Shown: piece after piece, positions 7,887 to 18,455 of the stretch
How the letters are laid out: each line of letters starts with the position of its first letter
Numbering within the stretch: the first letter of the stretch is position 1
Assembly (NCBI GenBank): GCA_963727495.1
Contig: CAVSGQ010000009.1
Coordinates: forward strand, 372,001-436,000
Origin: Actinophytocola sp963727495
GTDB lineage: Bacteria; Actinomycetota; Actinomycetes; Mycobacteriales; Pseudonocardiaceae
Direction: 5' to 3'
DNA length: 64,000 nt
The notes under the pieces: model-generated
Told to the model about the DNA's origin: nothing
Database searches by the model: none
What the model saw: only the letters and a program-made list of their open reading frames with translations
Program-made: the position numbers and the translations under genes

Positions 7887-8618
7887 GTGACGGCTGCCGG
7901 GCGGCCATCGGGTGAGGGGCTGAGCATCGGGGCGGTGCTCAGCCGGCTCCGCCCGGACTTCCCGGACGTCACCATCTCGAAGATCCGGTTCCTGGAGTCC
8001 GAGGGCCTGATCCAGCCGGCCCGCACGGCGTCGGGGTACCGCCAGTTCACCCCGGCCGACGTGGCGCGGCTGCGGTTCGTGCTGGCCGCACAGCGTGACC
8101 ACTACCTGCCGCTGAAGGTGATCAAGGAGCAGCTCGATGCCGCGGACCGCGGGGAGACCGACCAGCACCTTCCCCGCCCGCCGCGCGGGTTGACGTCCGT
8201 GCCGGCGGCCGGCCTGCCCGACGCGGAGGAGTTCGCCGGCGGCCCGGCCCGGCGGCTCACCCAGGAGGAGTTGCTCGACCAGGCGGGCATCGACGAGGCC
8301 GGGCTGCGCGAGTTGGAGCAGTACGGACTGGTCCGTCCGGGCGCCGCCGGGTTCTACGACACGGAGTCCGCGGCGGTCGCGCGGATCGTCCGGACGATGG
8401 CCGGGTTCGGCATCGAGCCGCGGCACCTGCGGGCGTTCCGCTCGTCCGCGGACCGCGAGGTCGGGCTGCTGGAGCAGATCGTCGCGCCCATGTACCACCA
8501 GCACGGCGAGGAGGCGCGCGGCCGGGCCGAGGAGGCGATGCGCGAGCTGGCCGCGCTCTCGGTGGGCCTGCACACGCTGCTGGTGAAGGCGGGATTGCGC
8601 CAGATTTCGGGCAGGTAA
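7887..8618 (+). CDS. ftsR: MerR-family cell-division regulator FtsR
   Basis: About 243 aa from GTG 7887. The N-terminal winged helix-turn-helix reads LSIGAVLSRLRPDFPDVTISKIRFLESEGLI...SGYRQFTPADVARLRFVL, typical of MerR but without metal-binding cysteines. The C-terminal half is a helical effector/dimer domain found in Rv1828. The gene directly after garA/odhI is Rv1828 in M. tuberculosis and cg1631 (FtsR, an activator of ftsZ) in Corynebacterium glutamicum; both place and sequence agree. Probably cotranscribed with garA (15-bp gap). Confidence 0.82.
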   Translation: MTAAGRPSGEGLSIGAVLSRLRPDFPDVTISKIRFLESEGLIQPARTASGYRQFTPADVARLRFVLAAQRDHYLPLKVIKEQLDAADRGETDQHLPRPPRGLTSVPAAGLPDAEEFAGGPARRLTQEELLDQAGIDEAGLRELEQYGLVRPGAAGFYDTESAAVARIVRTMAGFGIEPRHLRAFRSSADREVGLLEQIVAPMYHQHGEEARGRAEEAMRELAALSVGLHTLLVKAGLRQISGR

Positions 8619-8759
8619 GGTAAAGATCAACCGGACCGCTCGTCATCGGCCGTTGTCGAATCGCGACGCGGCTGGATGGTCGATTACGCAAGCGTCGAGA
8701 CCAGATGGCGGGTAGCGTCGAGGCCAGCGATGAGCGATCCTCGAACGTGTGGGGGACAA

Positions 8760-8779
8760 CTTCGCTGAGCGAAGGGAGG
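8760..8779 (+). promoter_or_regulatory. Small hairpin abutting a strong ribosome binding site
   Basis: CTTCGC (8760-8765) and GCGAAG (8769-8774) form a 6-bp hairpin with a TGA loop directly next to GGGAGG (8774-8779), the ribosome site of the nuclease-family gene starting at 8788. The rest of the 170-bp gap contains two direct copies of GCGTCGAGRCCAG (about 8692-8728) and no clear promoter. Confidence 0.4.
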
Positions 8780-8787
8780 CGGACCCG

Positions 8788-9261
8788 ATGAGCGAGATGC
8801 GAGTCGTGGGCGTGCGGGTGGAGCTGCCCGCCAACCAACCGATCTTGCTGCTGCGCGAGACGGACGGTGAGCGTTACCTCCCGATCTGGATCGGCTCGGT
8901 GGAGGCCACCGCGATCGCACTGGAGCAGCAGGGCGTCCGTCCGGCCAGGCCGCTGACGCACGACCTGCTCAAGGACGTCATCGGCGCGCTGGGCCGGGAG
9001 CTCGAACAGGTCCGCATCACCGACCTGCGGGAGGGCACGTTCTTCGCCGAGCTGGTCTTCGACGGCGACGTGCGCGTGTCGGCACGGCCGAGCGACTCGG
9101 TCGCCTTAGCCCTGCGGGTCGGCGTGCCGATCCACGCCGAGGACGCCGTCCTGCAGGAGGCCGGGCTGATCATCCCGGACGAGCAGGAGGACGAGGTCGA
9201 GAAGTTCCGTGAGTTCCTGGACTCGGTCTCGCCGGAGGACTTTCGAGGGGCCGACACCTGA
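8788..9261 (+). CDS. Bifunctional nuclease family protein (DUF151, Rv1829-like)
   Basis: About 157 aa from ATG 8788, chosen for the GGGAGG at 8774-8779; an upstream in-frame GTG at 8749 lacks one. The DUF151/BFN core is visible: LPIWIGSVEATAIALEQQG, RPLTHDLLKDVIGALG, and the acidic/polar stretch ARPSDSVALALRVGVPIHAEDAVL. Plant and mycobacterial members are described as nucleases, but the cellular role in actinobacteria is unsettled. It keeps the order ftsR - BFN - MerR seen at Rv1828-Rv1830. Confidence 0.86.
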   Translation: MSEMRVVGVRVELPANQPILLLRETDGERYLPIWIGSVEATAIALEQQGVRPARPLTHDLLKDVIGALGRELEQVRITDLREGTFFAELVFDGDVRVSARPSDSVALALRVGVPIHAEDAVLQEAGLIIPDEQEDEVEKFREFLDSVSPEDFRGADT

Positions 9262-9325
9262 GAGCGGTTCCCCGATAAGTCTCGACTTGACGTTGAGGTT
9301 TGAGCTCGCTCGCCCGCGCGTCGCG

Positions 9326-9354
9326 TTGACCGGTCCCCGCCACCGACCTACCGT
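9326..9354 (+). promoter_or_regulatory. Candidate housekeeping promoter for the second MerR gene
   Basis: TTGACC (9326-9331), a 17-bp spacer and TACCGT (9349-9354) fit a primary-sigma-factor promoter 78 bp before the GTG of the next gene. The remainder of the 170-bp gap shows nothing further. Confidence 0.42.
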
Positions 9355-9431
9355 CAATCCTGAGCGAATCGCGAGGATGTCATTCACCTCCTCCCGAGCG
9401 ACTCGCAGGCGGTTGGAGAGCGGAGGCAGGC

Positions 9432-9998
9432 GTGGTCGAGGAAGGTCCCGTCGAGGCCGGCACCGGTGAGCAGGGCGAGCTGTTCCCGGACGAGTCAGCG
9501 CCCGACGAGCTCGTCGGCTACCGCGGCCCGGCCGCGTGCCAGATCGCCGGGATCACCTACCGCCAGCTGGACTACTGGGCCCGCACCGGGCTGGTCGCGC
9601 CGACCATCCGCAGTGCGCACGGGTCCGGGTCGCAGCGGCTGTACTCGTTCAAGGACGTGCTGGTCCTCAAGGTCGTCAAGCGCCTGCTCGACACCGGGGT
9701 GTCGCTGCAGAACATCCGGGTCGCGGTCGACCACCTGCGCCGCCGCGGCGTCCGCGACCTCGCCAGGATCACGCTGTTCAGCGACGGCACGACCGTCTAC
9801 GAGTGCACCTCACCCGAGGAGATCGTGGACCTGCTCCAGGGTGGTCAGGGCGTGTTCGGCATCGCGGTCAGCGGCGCCATGCAGGAGATCAACGGCACGA
9901 TCCACGAGTTCCCCGCCGAGCGGGCGGACGGCGGCGTTGTCGAGCCGGTCACCGAGGACGAGCTCACCGCGCGCCGCAAGGCCCGCAACGCCGGCTGA
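9432..9998 (+). CDS. MerR-family regulator (ResR/McdR, Rv1830-like)
   Basis: 188 aa from GTG 9432 with GGAGG six bases upstream. After an acidic N-terminal tail (about 25 aa), the winged helix reads YRGPAACQIAGITYRQLDYWARTGLV...SGSQRLYSFKDVLVLKVVKRLLDTGVSLQNIRVAV. This family lacks a metal site; the C-terminal half (CTSPEEIVDLLQGGQGVFGIAVSG) is a small effector-like domain. By order after the BFN gene it equals Rv1830, reported to act on cell growth and whiB2. The riboswitch-gcvP unit follows. Confidence 0.85.
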   Translation: MVEEGPVEAGTGEQGELFPDESAPDELVGYRGPAACQIAGITYRQLDYWARTGLVAPTIRSAHGSGSQRLYSFKDVLVLKVVKRLLDTGVSLQNIRVAVDHLRRRGVRDLARITLFSDGTTVYECTSPEEIVDLLQGGQGVFGIAVSGAMQEINGTIHEFPAERADGGVVEPVTEDELTARRKARNAG

Positions 9999-10111
9999 CC
10001 TGCGGTCGAGAACGGCCGCCGTCGCGCGGCCGGCGCACGACAGTACCCGCTCACCCCGCCCGCGGGTTGTCGAGCGTTTCTCCGAGGTCGGCTGGGAGTA
10101 GGCTGCGCGGT

Positions 10112-10318
10112 GTAGTCGCAGATCCCGCGCGGGAGAGTCCGAGCCAGGCTCGGCGCCGAAGGAGCAACTCCTCCCCGGAACCTCTCAGGCACCCGAACCG
10201 CGCGGGCGAGACGCCTCTGGAAAGTGGGTGGCCGCCACCCCGCCGAAGGTGCAAGTCCGCCGCCCGCGGACGAAGCTCTCAGGCGCCGGCGCGAAGCGCG
10301 GGCACGGACAGAGGGGGA
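10112..10318 (+). promoter_or_regulatory. Tandem glycine riboswitch upstream of gcvP
   Basis: Two glycine aptamers in series. Aptamer 1 (about 10123-10222) holds GGGAGAGTCC, GCGCCGAAGGAGCAA, CTCTCAGGCACC and CGAGACGCCTCTGG. Aptamer 2 (about 10225-10316) holds the equivalents CCGCCGAAGGTGCAA, AGCTCTCAGGCGCC and GGACAGAGGGG. A possible -10 element TAGGCT lies at 10099-10104. The gcvP start follows about 40 bases later, with GGAGG at 10348-10352. By family knowledge glycine binding turns expression of the cleavage system on. Confidence 0.93.
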
Positions 10319-10357
10319 GGGCGTGCTCAGGCCTGCCCACCCCACACGGAGGCGACA

Positions 10358-13244
<2,887 letters not shown>

Positions 13245-13251
13245 CGGGTGG

Positions 13252-13761
13252 TCAGCGGCCGGTGAGCCGGTCGAGCAGGTCGTTGGCCTCGTCCTGGGTG
13301 TAGCGGGCGGAGATCACCACCTCGCCCCCGGTGATCGGGGACTGGATCTGCGGAGCGAAGATCACGCTGCCCCCGGCGACCACGGCGACCTGCTCGCCGA
13401 CGTGGTCGGTGGTCCAGTCCCCGAACACCGCGGCGTCCGCGTCGGTCATCGTGAGCACCACGCCCCACGTGCCGGCGTACTCCTGGAACTGGACCTTGGC
13501 CTGCTCGAGCCGGGTGATCGTCAGGAACGGCGCCTCCAGCGTGAGCTGGGTGCCCTCCGGGTCGGGCAGCACCGACGTCGACGGCGCCGTGGTCCCCGCC
13601 GGCGTCACCCGGGCCAGGTCGAGCGGCACGCTCAGGTCCACCGGTCCCGCGCGGCCCGAGGTCGACGTCGACGGTGAGGTGGCGGGCGAGCCGCCGACCC
13701 GTTCCGTCGAGCACCCGGCGAGCGCGAGCAGCAGCACGACGACGACACCCCAGCGCCTCAC
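13252..13761 (-). CDS. Lipoprotein with SecDF P1-head-like domain
   Basis: 169 aa from GTG 13761 (GGAGG upstream). The N-terminus has a signal sequence with lipobox (VVVVLLLALAGC), then a Ser/Thr/Pro-rich linker. The C-terminal 110 residues resemble the P1-head subdomain of SecD/SecDF: GTWGVVLTMTDADAAVF, VAVVAGGSVIFAPQIQSP and ITGGEVVISARYTQDEAN. SecD subunits use that domain to handle exported proteins, but here it is detached from any membrane channel and tethered by lipid. Overlaps the upstream gene by four bases, so cotranscribed. Convergent with gcvP, seven bases apart. Confidence 0.78.
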   Translation of the reverse strand: MRRWGVVVVLLLALAGCSTERVGGSPATSPSTSTSGRAGPVDLSVPLDLARVTPAGTTAPSTSVLPDPEGTQLTLEAPFLTITRLEQAKVQFQEYAGTWGVVLTMTDADAAVFGDWTTDHVGEQVAVVAGGSVIFAPQIQSPITGGEVVISARYTQDEANDLLDRLTGR

Positions 13762-14615
13762 GAACCCTCCAGAACCTCGCACAGGTCGACCAGCCGGGCC
13801 CGCAGCGGCGCCGCGCGCTCGGCGAACGAGGCCTGCCGCCGCGCGTACTCCGCCCGCCCGGCCGCGGTCTCGATCCGCACCGGAGGGTAGCCGAGAGAGC
13901 TCAGGTCGTAGGGGCTCGCGCGCATGTCCAGCACGCGGATGTCGTGCGCCAGCTCGAAGCAGTCTGCCACCAGCGACGACGGCACGAACGGGTCGAGCTT
14001 GTAGGCCCACTTGTACAGGTCCATCCCGGCGTGCAGGCAGCCCGGCTGTTCCAGCGCGACCTGGTCGGCGCGCGCGGGCTGCACGGCGTTCAGCGGCCGC
14101 GCCGGGGGAGTGAAGAAGCGGAACGCGTCGAAGTGCGTGCAGCGGATCGGCAGCGACTCCACGACCCGGTCGGTGCCCCGTTCACCGAGCCGCAGCGGCC
14201 AGTCGCCGTGCCGGACCGACTCGGACCGGTACACCATCGCCCACTCGTGCATCCCGAAGCAGCCGAGCCACGGCGGGCGCGCGGCCGACGCGGACAGCAG
14301 CGAGCGGACGAACCGCACCGTCGGCAGCCGCGCGGGCGGCAGCGGGCCCAGCGCCACGCCACCCGGCACCGCCCGGTACGCCGGCCAGCGCAGGTACTCC
14401 GGCGCGTCGCCGAGCACCACCCCCGGTCCCGGATGCCAGCGCAGCAGCTTCGCCGGCCGGTGCGGGTAGTAGGTGAACAGGAAGTCGAGCACCGGGTGCC
14501 GGATGCCGGTGGCCCGCCGCGCCCGCAGCGGGTCGGTCCACCGCCGCACCCGCTCGACGTGCGCCGCGCGCTCGGCCCGCCAGCCGGCGGGCGGCGGCAC
14601 GGTCGCGGTACTCAT
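13758..14615 (-). CDS. Conserved actinobacterial protein, often labelled 3-methyladenine DNA glycosylase
   Basis: 285 aa from ATG 14615, which overlaps the stop of the upstream CNNM gene by four bases. The sequence is soluble and Trp/Arg/Pro-rich (LDFLFTYYPHRPAKLLRWHPGPG, CFGMHEWAMVYR, CTHFDAFRFFTPPARPLN, GCLHAGMDLYKWAYKL). I recall homologues labelled as DNA glycosylases, but I see no helix-hairpin-helix or catalytic motif that proves it. Several conserved His/Asp/Cys residues suggest an enzyme. Function best left open. Confidence 0.72.
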   Translation of the reverse strand: MSTATVPPPAGWRAERAAHVERVRRWTDPLRARRATGIRHPVLDFLFTYYPHRPAKLLRWHPGPGVVLGDAPEYLRWPAYRAVPGGVALGPLPPARLPTVRFVRSLLSASAARPPWLGCFGMHEWAMVYRSESVRHGDWPLRLGERGTDRVVESLPIRCTHFDAFRFFTPPARPLNAVQPARADQVALEQPGCLHAGMDLYKWAYKLDPFVPSSLVADCFELAHDIRVLDMRASPYDLSSLGYPPVRIETAAGRAEYARRQASFAERAAPLRARLVDLCEVLEGS

Positions 14616-15661
14616 GTGGTGGGGTCCGTGTGCGTCCCGTCCCGGACGGTGCCGACGTACTCCTCGACCAGGTCCTCCAGCGCGACCACGCCGAGCACGG
14701 TCCGGTCCGCGGCCACCGCCTTGGCCACGTGGCTCTGCGTCCGGCGCAGCGCGGCCAGCGCCTCGTCCAGCCGCGAGTCGGCGGGAATCTCCGGCAGCCC
14801 CCGCACCCGGTGGAACGGCACCGGCGTCGGCGGGTCGGCGTCCGCCTGGTCCAGCACGTCCTTCACGTGCAGGTAGCCGTTGAGCCGGCCGTCGGGCATG
14901 CGCACCGGGAACCGGGAGAACCCGGTCCTGTTGACCGCCTCCTCGAGGTCGCCGACCGTCGGCGGGTACGGCACGGTCTCCACCTCCGCGAGCGGGACCA
15001 GCACGTCGGCGACGGTGCGCTCCGCAGACGACAGCGTCTGGGTGAGCCGGCGGTGCTCGGCCTGGTCCAGCAGGCCCTCGGCGCGCGAGTCCGCGATGAG
15101 CGTGGCCAGCTCCTCGGGCGTGTGCGCGCTCTCGATCTCGTCCTTGGGCTCGACCTTGAGCAGCCGCAGGACGCTGTTCGCCAGGAGGTTGAGCAGCGAG
15201 ATCACCGGGCGGACCAGCCGGATCCAGCCGACCAGCGCCGGCGTCAGCAGCACCGCGGTGCGCTCCGGCGCGGCGATCGCGATGTTCTTCATCACCATCT
15301 CGCCGAGCACGATGTGCAGGATCGACACGAGCACCAGCGACACGGCGAAGGCGACCGTGTGCAGAACGGCCGCCGGCAGGTCCAGCGGGCGCAGCACGAA
15401 CTCGAGGAAGTACGCCACGGTCGGCTCGCCGAGCGCGCCGAGACCGATCGTGCACAGCGTGATGCCCAGCTGCGCGCCGGCCATCATCAGCGACGTGCGC
15501 TCGGCCGCGCGCAGCACGATCCGGGCCCGGTCCATGCCCTGCTCGGCGAGTGCTTCCAGCCGGTCGCGGCGCGCGCTCACCAGCGCGAACTCCGCGCCGA
15601 CGAAGAACGCGTTGGCGGCGAGCAGGATCACCGCGATCGTGAGGGCGACACCTCCGGTCAT
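14612..15661 (-). CDS. CNNM/HlyC-CorC family membrane protein (DUF21-CBS)
   Basis: 349 aa. The DUF21 membrane domain (residues 1-195, about four hydrophobic segments, starting VALTIAVILLAANAFFVGAEFALVSARRDRLE) is followed by a CBS-pair region (ADVLVPLAEVETVPYPPTVGDLEEAV, RLNGYLHVKDVLD, VLGVVALEDLVEEYVG). Family members are linked to Mg2+ or other divalent cation efflux. It lacks the C-terminal CorC_HlyC domain present in its neighbour, so the two genes probably form a long/short pair. Four-base ATGA overlaps on both sides. Confidence 0.85.
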   Translation of the reverse strand: MTGGVALTIAVILLAANAFFVGAEFALVSARRDRLEALAEQGMDRARIVLRAAERTSLMMAGAQLGITLCTIGLGALGEPTVAYFLEFVLRPLDLPAAVLHTVAFAVSLVLVSILHIVLGEMVMKNIAIAAPERTAVLLTPALVGWIRLVRPVISLLNLLANSVLRLLKVEPKDEIESAHTPEELATLIADSRAEGLLDQAEHRRLTQTLSSAERTVADVLVPLAEVETVPYPPTVGDLEEAVNRTGFSRFPVRMPDGRLNGYLHVKDVLDQADADPPTPVPFHRVRGLPEIPADSRLDEALAALRRTQSHVAKAVAADRTVLGVVALEDLVEEYVGTVRDGTHTDPTT

Positions 15662-17007
15662 CGGGACGCCACCTCCTCGGCCCGCTGCTCGACGACCTCG
15701 GGAATCCGCGCCACCCGCAGCTCGGCGACGCGGTGCCGGTCCATCCGCATGACGGTGATCCGCCAGCCGTCGATCCGCACCTCGTCGTTGACCTCGGGGA
15801 TCCGGCCGAGCCGGGTCAGCACCAGCCCGGCGAGCGTCTCGTAGTCGCCCTCGGGCATCCGGAACCCGGTCGCGTCGGCCAGCTCGTCGTCGCGCAGCAG
15901 GCCGGAGACCATCCAGCTGTCCCGGCCGAGCGGGCGGACCGGGTTGATCTCACCCCGGTCGTGCTCGTCGCGCACGTCGCCGACGATCTCCTCGACCAGG
16001 TCCTCCAGGGTGACCAGGCCCGCCGTGCCGCCGTACTCGTCGACCACCACCGCGAGCTGCAGCCCGGAGCTGCGCAGCCGGTCGAGCAGGGTGTCGCCGT
16101 CGAGGCTCTCCGGCACGATCTGCACCGGCCGCATGAGCGCGCTCATCCGCGTGCTCGCCCGGCGCGCCACCGGCACGCTGAACGCCTGCTTGACGTGCAC
16201 CACGCCCCGGACGTCGTCGAGGTCGCCCTCGTGCACCGGGAACCGGGAGAACCCGGTGCGCCGGGTCAGCTCGATCAGGTCGGCCACGCTCGCGTCCGTC
16301 GGCAGCGACTCGACCTGCACCCGCGGGGTCATCAGCTCGCCCGCGGTGCGCTCGCCGAACCGCAGCGACCGGTTCAGCAGCGTCGCGGTGCCCTCGTCGA
16401 GCGTGCCGTGCTCGGCGCTGGTGCGGACCAGCGAGCCCAGCTCCTGGGGCGAGCGGGCCGAGGCCAGCTCGTCGACCGGCTCCACGCCCAGCCGCCGGAC
16501 CAGCCAGTTCGCCCACGCGTTGAGCAGGGTGATGAACCAGCGCAGCGACGCGGAGAACCGGGTCTGCGTCCCGGCGACCGCACGCGCGGTGGGCAGCGGC
16601 CGGGAGATCGCGAGGTTCTTCGGCACCAGCTCGCCGAACAGCATGGAGATCAGGTTCGCCAGCAGCAGCGCCACCACCAAGGCGATCGCGTGCGCCCCCG
16701 CGACCGGTACGGACAGCGCGGACAGCAGCGGTGTGAACCACCCGGCGATGATCGGCTCGGCGATGTAGCCCATCGTCAGCGTGGTGATCGTGATGCCGAC
16801 CTGGGCGCCGGACAGCTGGAACGACAGCGTCCGGTGCGCCTGGTGCACCCGCCGTGCCCGCGCGTCGCCGACCTGGCGCAGGTGGCTGTCCACCGTGCTG
16901 CGCTCGAGCGCGGTGAGGGAGAACTCGGCGGCGACGAACACCGCGGTGCCGAACGTCAGCGCGAGGACGGCGAGCACGCCGAGGACGTCAAGGAGCGGAC
17001 CGATCAT
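15658..17007 (-). CDS. CNNM/HlyC-CorC family membrane protein (DUF21-CBS-CorC)
   Basis: 449 aa. It has the same DUF21 membrane domain (LALTFGTAVFVAAEFSLTALERSTV) and CBS pair (RTAGELMTPRVQVESLPTDASVADLIELT; GGTAGLVTLEDLVEEIVGDVRDEHD), and adds the C-terminal CorC_HlyC domain (WMVSGLLRDDELADATGFRMPEGDYETLAGLVL...RITVMRMDRHRVAELRV). First gene of the leftward operon. The 150 bp before it contain GGGTCAC (17105-17111) and GTGACCC (17136-17142) as a spaced inverted repeat and a TACACT -10-like element (complement 17149-17154). Confidence 0.87.
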   Translation of the reverse strand: MIGPLLDVLGVLAVLALTFGTAVFVAAEFSLTALERSTVDSHLRQVGDARARRVHQAHRTLSFQLSGAQVGITITTLTMGYIAEPIIAGWFTPLLSALSVPVAGAHAIALVVALLLANLISMLFGELVPKNLAISRPLPTARAVAGTQTRFSASLRWFITLLNAWANWLVRRLGVEPVDELASARSPQELGSLVRTSAEHGTLDEGTATLLNRSLRFGERTAGELMTPRVQVESLPTDASVADLIELTRRTGFSRFPVHEGDLDDVRGVVHVKQAFSVPVARRASTRMSALMRPVQIVPESLDGDTLLDRLRSSGLQLAVVVDEYGGTAGLVTLEDLVEEIVGDVRDEHDRGEINPVRPLGRDSWMVSGLLRDDELADATGFRMPEGDYETLAGLVLTRLGRIPEVNDEVRIDGWRITVMRMDRHRVAELRVARIPEVVEQRAEEVASR

Positions 17008-17157
17008 CTGATGGTCCCGCGGGGGACGATCGGATCAGGACGGCTGCCGGGTTCGTCGCCCGGCCCGGTACTGCAACCCGGGGACTTCGCGCCGCGCACG
17101 GAAAGGGTCACTCCTCGCAGATCACATGGCTTGTGGTGACCCCGTCCAGTGTAAGGG

Positions 17158-17721
17158 TCACGGCCGCCGGCCGAGCAACGCGACCAGCCGTGTCTGCGGC
17201 TCGGCGTCGTCGGGCACCGCCACCGGCGCGGCGAACATGGACGTGCCCTGCCACTGGTCGATCTGCGGCTCGATGTAGTCGAGCACCGCTGTCGCCAGCT
17301 CGTCGCCCATCCCGGCCTCCAGGCCGAGCGCGGTGGCGAGGTCCCAGCCGTGCACGGCGAGGTCCGTCGTCATCTGCCAGCAGTACTCGGCGCCGTCGAC
17401 GTCGCCGAAGCTCAGGTGCACGATCCGCACCAGCGCGCCCGGCTGCAGCCACGCGGCGCGCGCGGCCTGCGACGACTCGGTCCACGCGTGCATCGGGTCG
17501 TCCTCCAGGACGTCCCCGTCGTACTTGTCGCCGATCTCGGCGACGGTCTTGCCGGCCAGCAGGTCGGGCACCCACAGCTGCTCGCCGACCAGGTGGGTGA
17601 CCAGGTCCCGCACGGTCCATTCGGAGCACGGGGTGGGGGAGTCCCAGTCGCCGACCCCGACCTTGTGCATCGCCCGGTCGAAGACGTCCATCGCGCGCCC
17701 GTGCGCGTCGAGAAGATCCAT
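17158..17721 (-). CDS. TIGR03086/mycothiol maleylpyruvate isomerase-like DinB-fold protein
   Basis: 187 aa. N-terminal WDSPTPCSEWTVRDLVTHLVGEQLWV and MTTDLAVHGWDLATALG are the hallmarks of the actinobacterial TIGR03086 metal-binding family, a four-helix DinB-like bundle where His residues of THLVG and VHGWD bind a metal. Members are thought to be thiol-dependent enzymes. Substrate unknown. The gene is 15 bp downstream of the TetR gene and reads in the same direction, so the two may be cotranscribed. Confidence 0.83.
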   Translation of the reverse strand: MDLLDAHGRAMDVFDRAMHKVGVGDWDSPTPCSEWTVRDLVTHLVGEQLWVPDLLAGKTVAEIGDKYDGDVLEDDPMHAWTESSQAARAAWLQPGALVRIVHLSFGDVDGAEYCWQMTTDLAVHGWDLATALGLEAGMGDELATAVLDYIEPQIDQWQGTSMFAAPVAVPDDAEPQTRLVALLGRRP

Positions 17722-17736
17722 GCCTCCAGCATCCCC

Positions 17737-18312
17737 CTACGGCTTGGGGCCCGCGCGCCGCACCGAGGACTCGACGAGGTCCAGCACCGGTTCCAGGTCG
17801 TCGGCCGGCAGGCCCATCGCGAGGTGCGACACCAGCCCCTCCAGCACCAGCTCGAGGTAGGCGGTGAGCACCCCGACGTCGATGTCGTCGCGCAGGTTGC
17901 CGGCGTCGCGCTGGCGCTCGAGGCGCTGGCGGGTGGCGATGGTCAGCCGCTCGGACCGCTCCGCCCAGCGCGCCCGGAACTCCGGGTCGGTGCGCAGCCT
18001 GCGGGACAGCTCCAGCCGGCTGCCGAGCCAGTCCGCGCCATCCTTTGTGGACAACAGATCGCGCATGACCTGCACCAGGCCCTCGCGCGCCACGACGTCG
18101 GCCATCCGGTGCGCGTCGTCCTCGGCCAGCGCCAGGAACAGCGACTCCTTGTCCCGGAAGTGGTGGAAGATCGCGCCCCGGGACAGGCCGGTGGCCTCCT
18201 CGAGGCGGCGGACCGTGGCGCCCTCGTAGCCGTACCGGGCGAAGCACACCCGGGCGCCGTCGAGGATCTGGTGGCGGCGCGCTTCGAGGTGGTCCTGGCT
18301 GACCCGTGGCAT
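17737..18312 (-). CDS. acnR: TetR-family regulator, AcnR-like
   Basis: 191 aa. The N-terminal helix-turn-helix reads ARRHQILDGARVCFARYGYE, then ATVRRLEEATGLSRGAIFHHF and RDKESLFLAL, close in pattern to AcnR of Corynebacterium and Rv1474c, repressors of aconitase. In those genomes the gene is next to acn. Here acnA is about 7 kb away (25581-28400) across the egt cluster and the sigma factor. A site matching the AcnR motif lies in front of acnA, which supports the assignment. A 20-bp near-palindrome 33 bases upstream of this gene could be a second site. Confidence 0.78.
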   Translation of the reverse strand: MPRVSQDHLEARRHQILDGARVCFARYGYEGATVRRLEEATGLSRGAIFHHFRDKESLFLALAEDDAHRMADVVAREGLVQVMRDLLSTKDGADWLGSRLELSRRLRTDPEFRARWAERSERLTIATRQRLERQRDAGNLRDDIDVGVLTAYLELVLEGLVSHLAMGLPADDLEPVLDLVESSVRRAGPKP

Positions 18313-18344
18313 CAGATGATCGTGACAGCCCGCAGGTCCTGAGG

Positions 18345-18364
18345 CAATCCGTACGTACGTATTG
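18345..18364. promoter_or_regulatory. 20-bp near-palindrome between acnR and egtA
   Basis: CAATCCGTACGTACGTATTG is symmetric except for one base pair. It lies 33 bp upstream of the leftward TetR gene and about 90 bp upstream of egtA, so a bound repressor could control both. The rest of the 143-bp gap shows the egtA ribosome site and nothing else clear. Confidence 0.55.
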
Positions 18365-18455
18365 TGGTGGGATCCTCCTGGCGGCCGTTCGCGTTCAGGT
18401 GAGTGTCGGTGGTCACGTGTAGCGTCGATTTCGACCTCGGGAACGGAGGGTCGAA

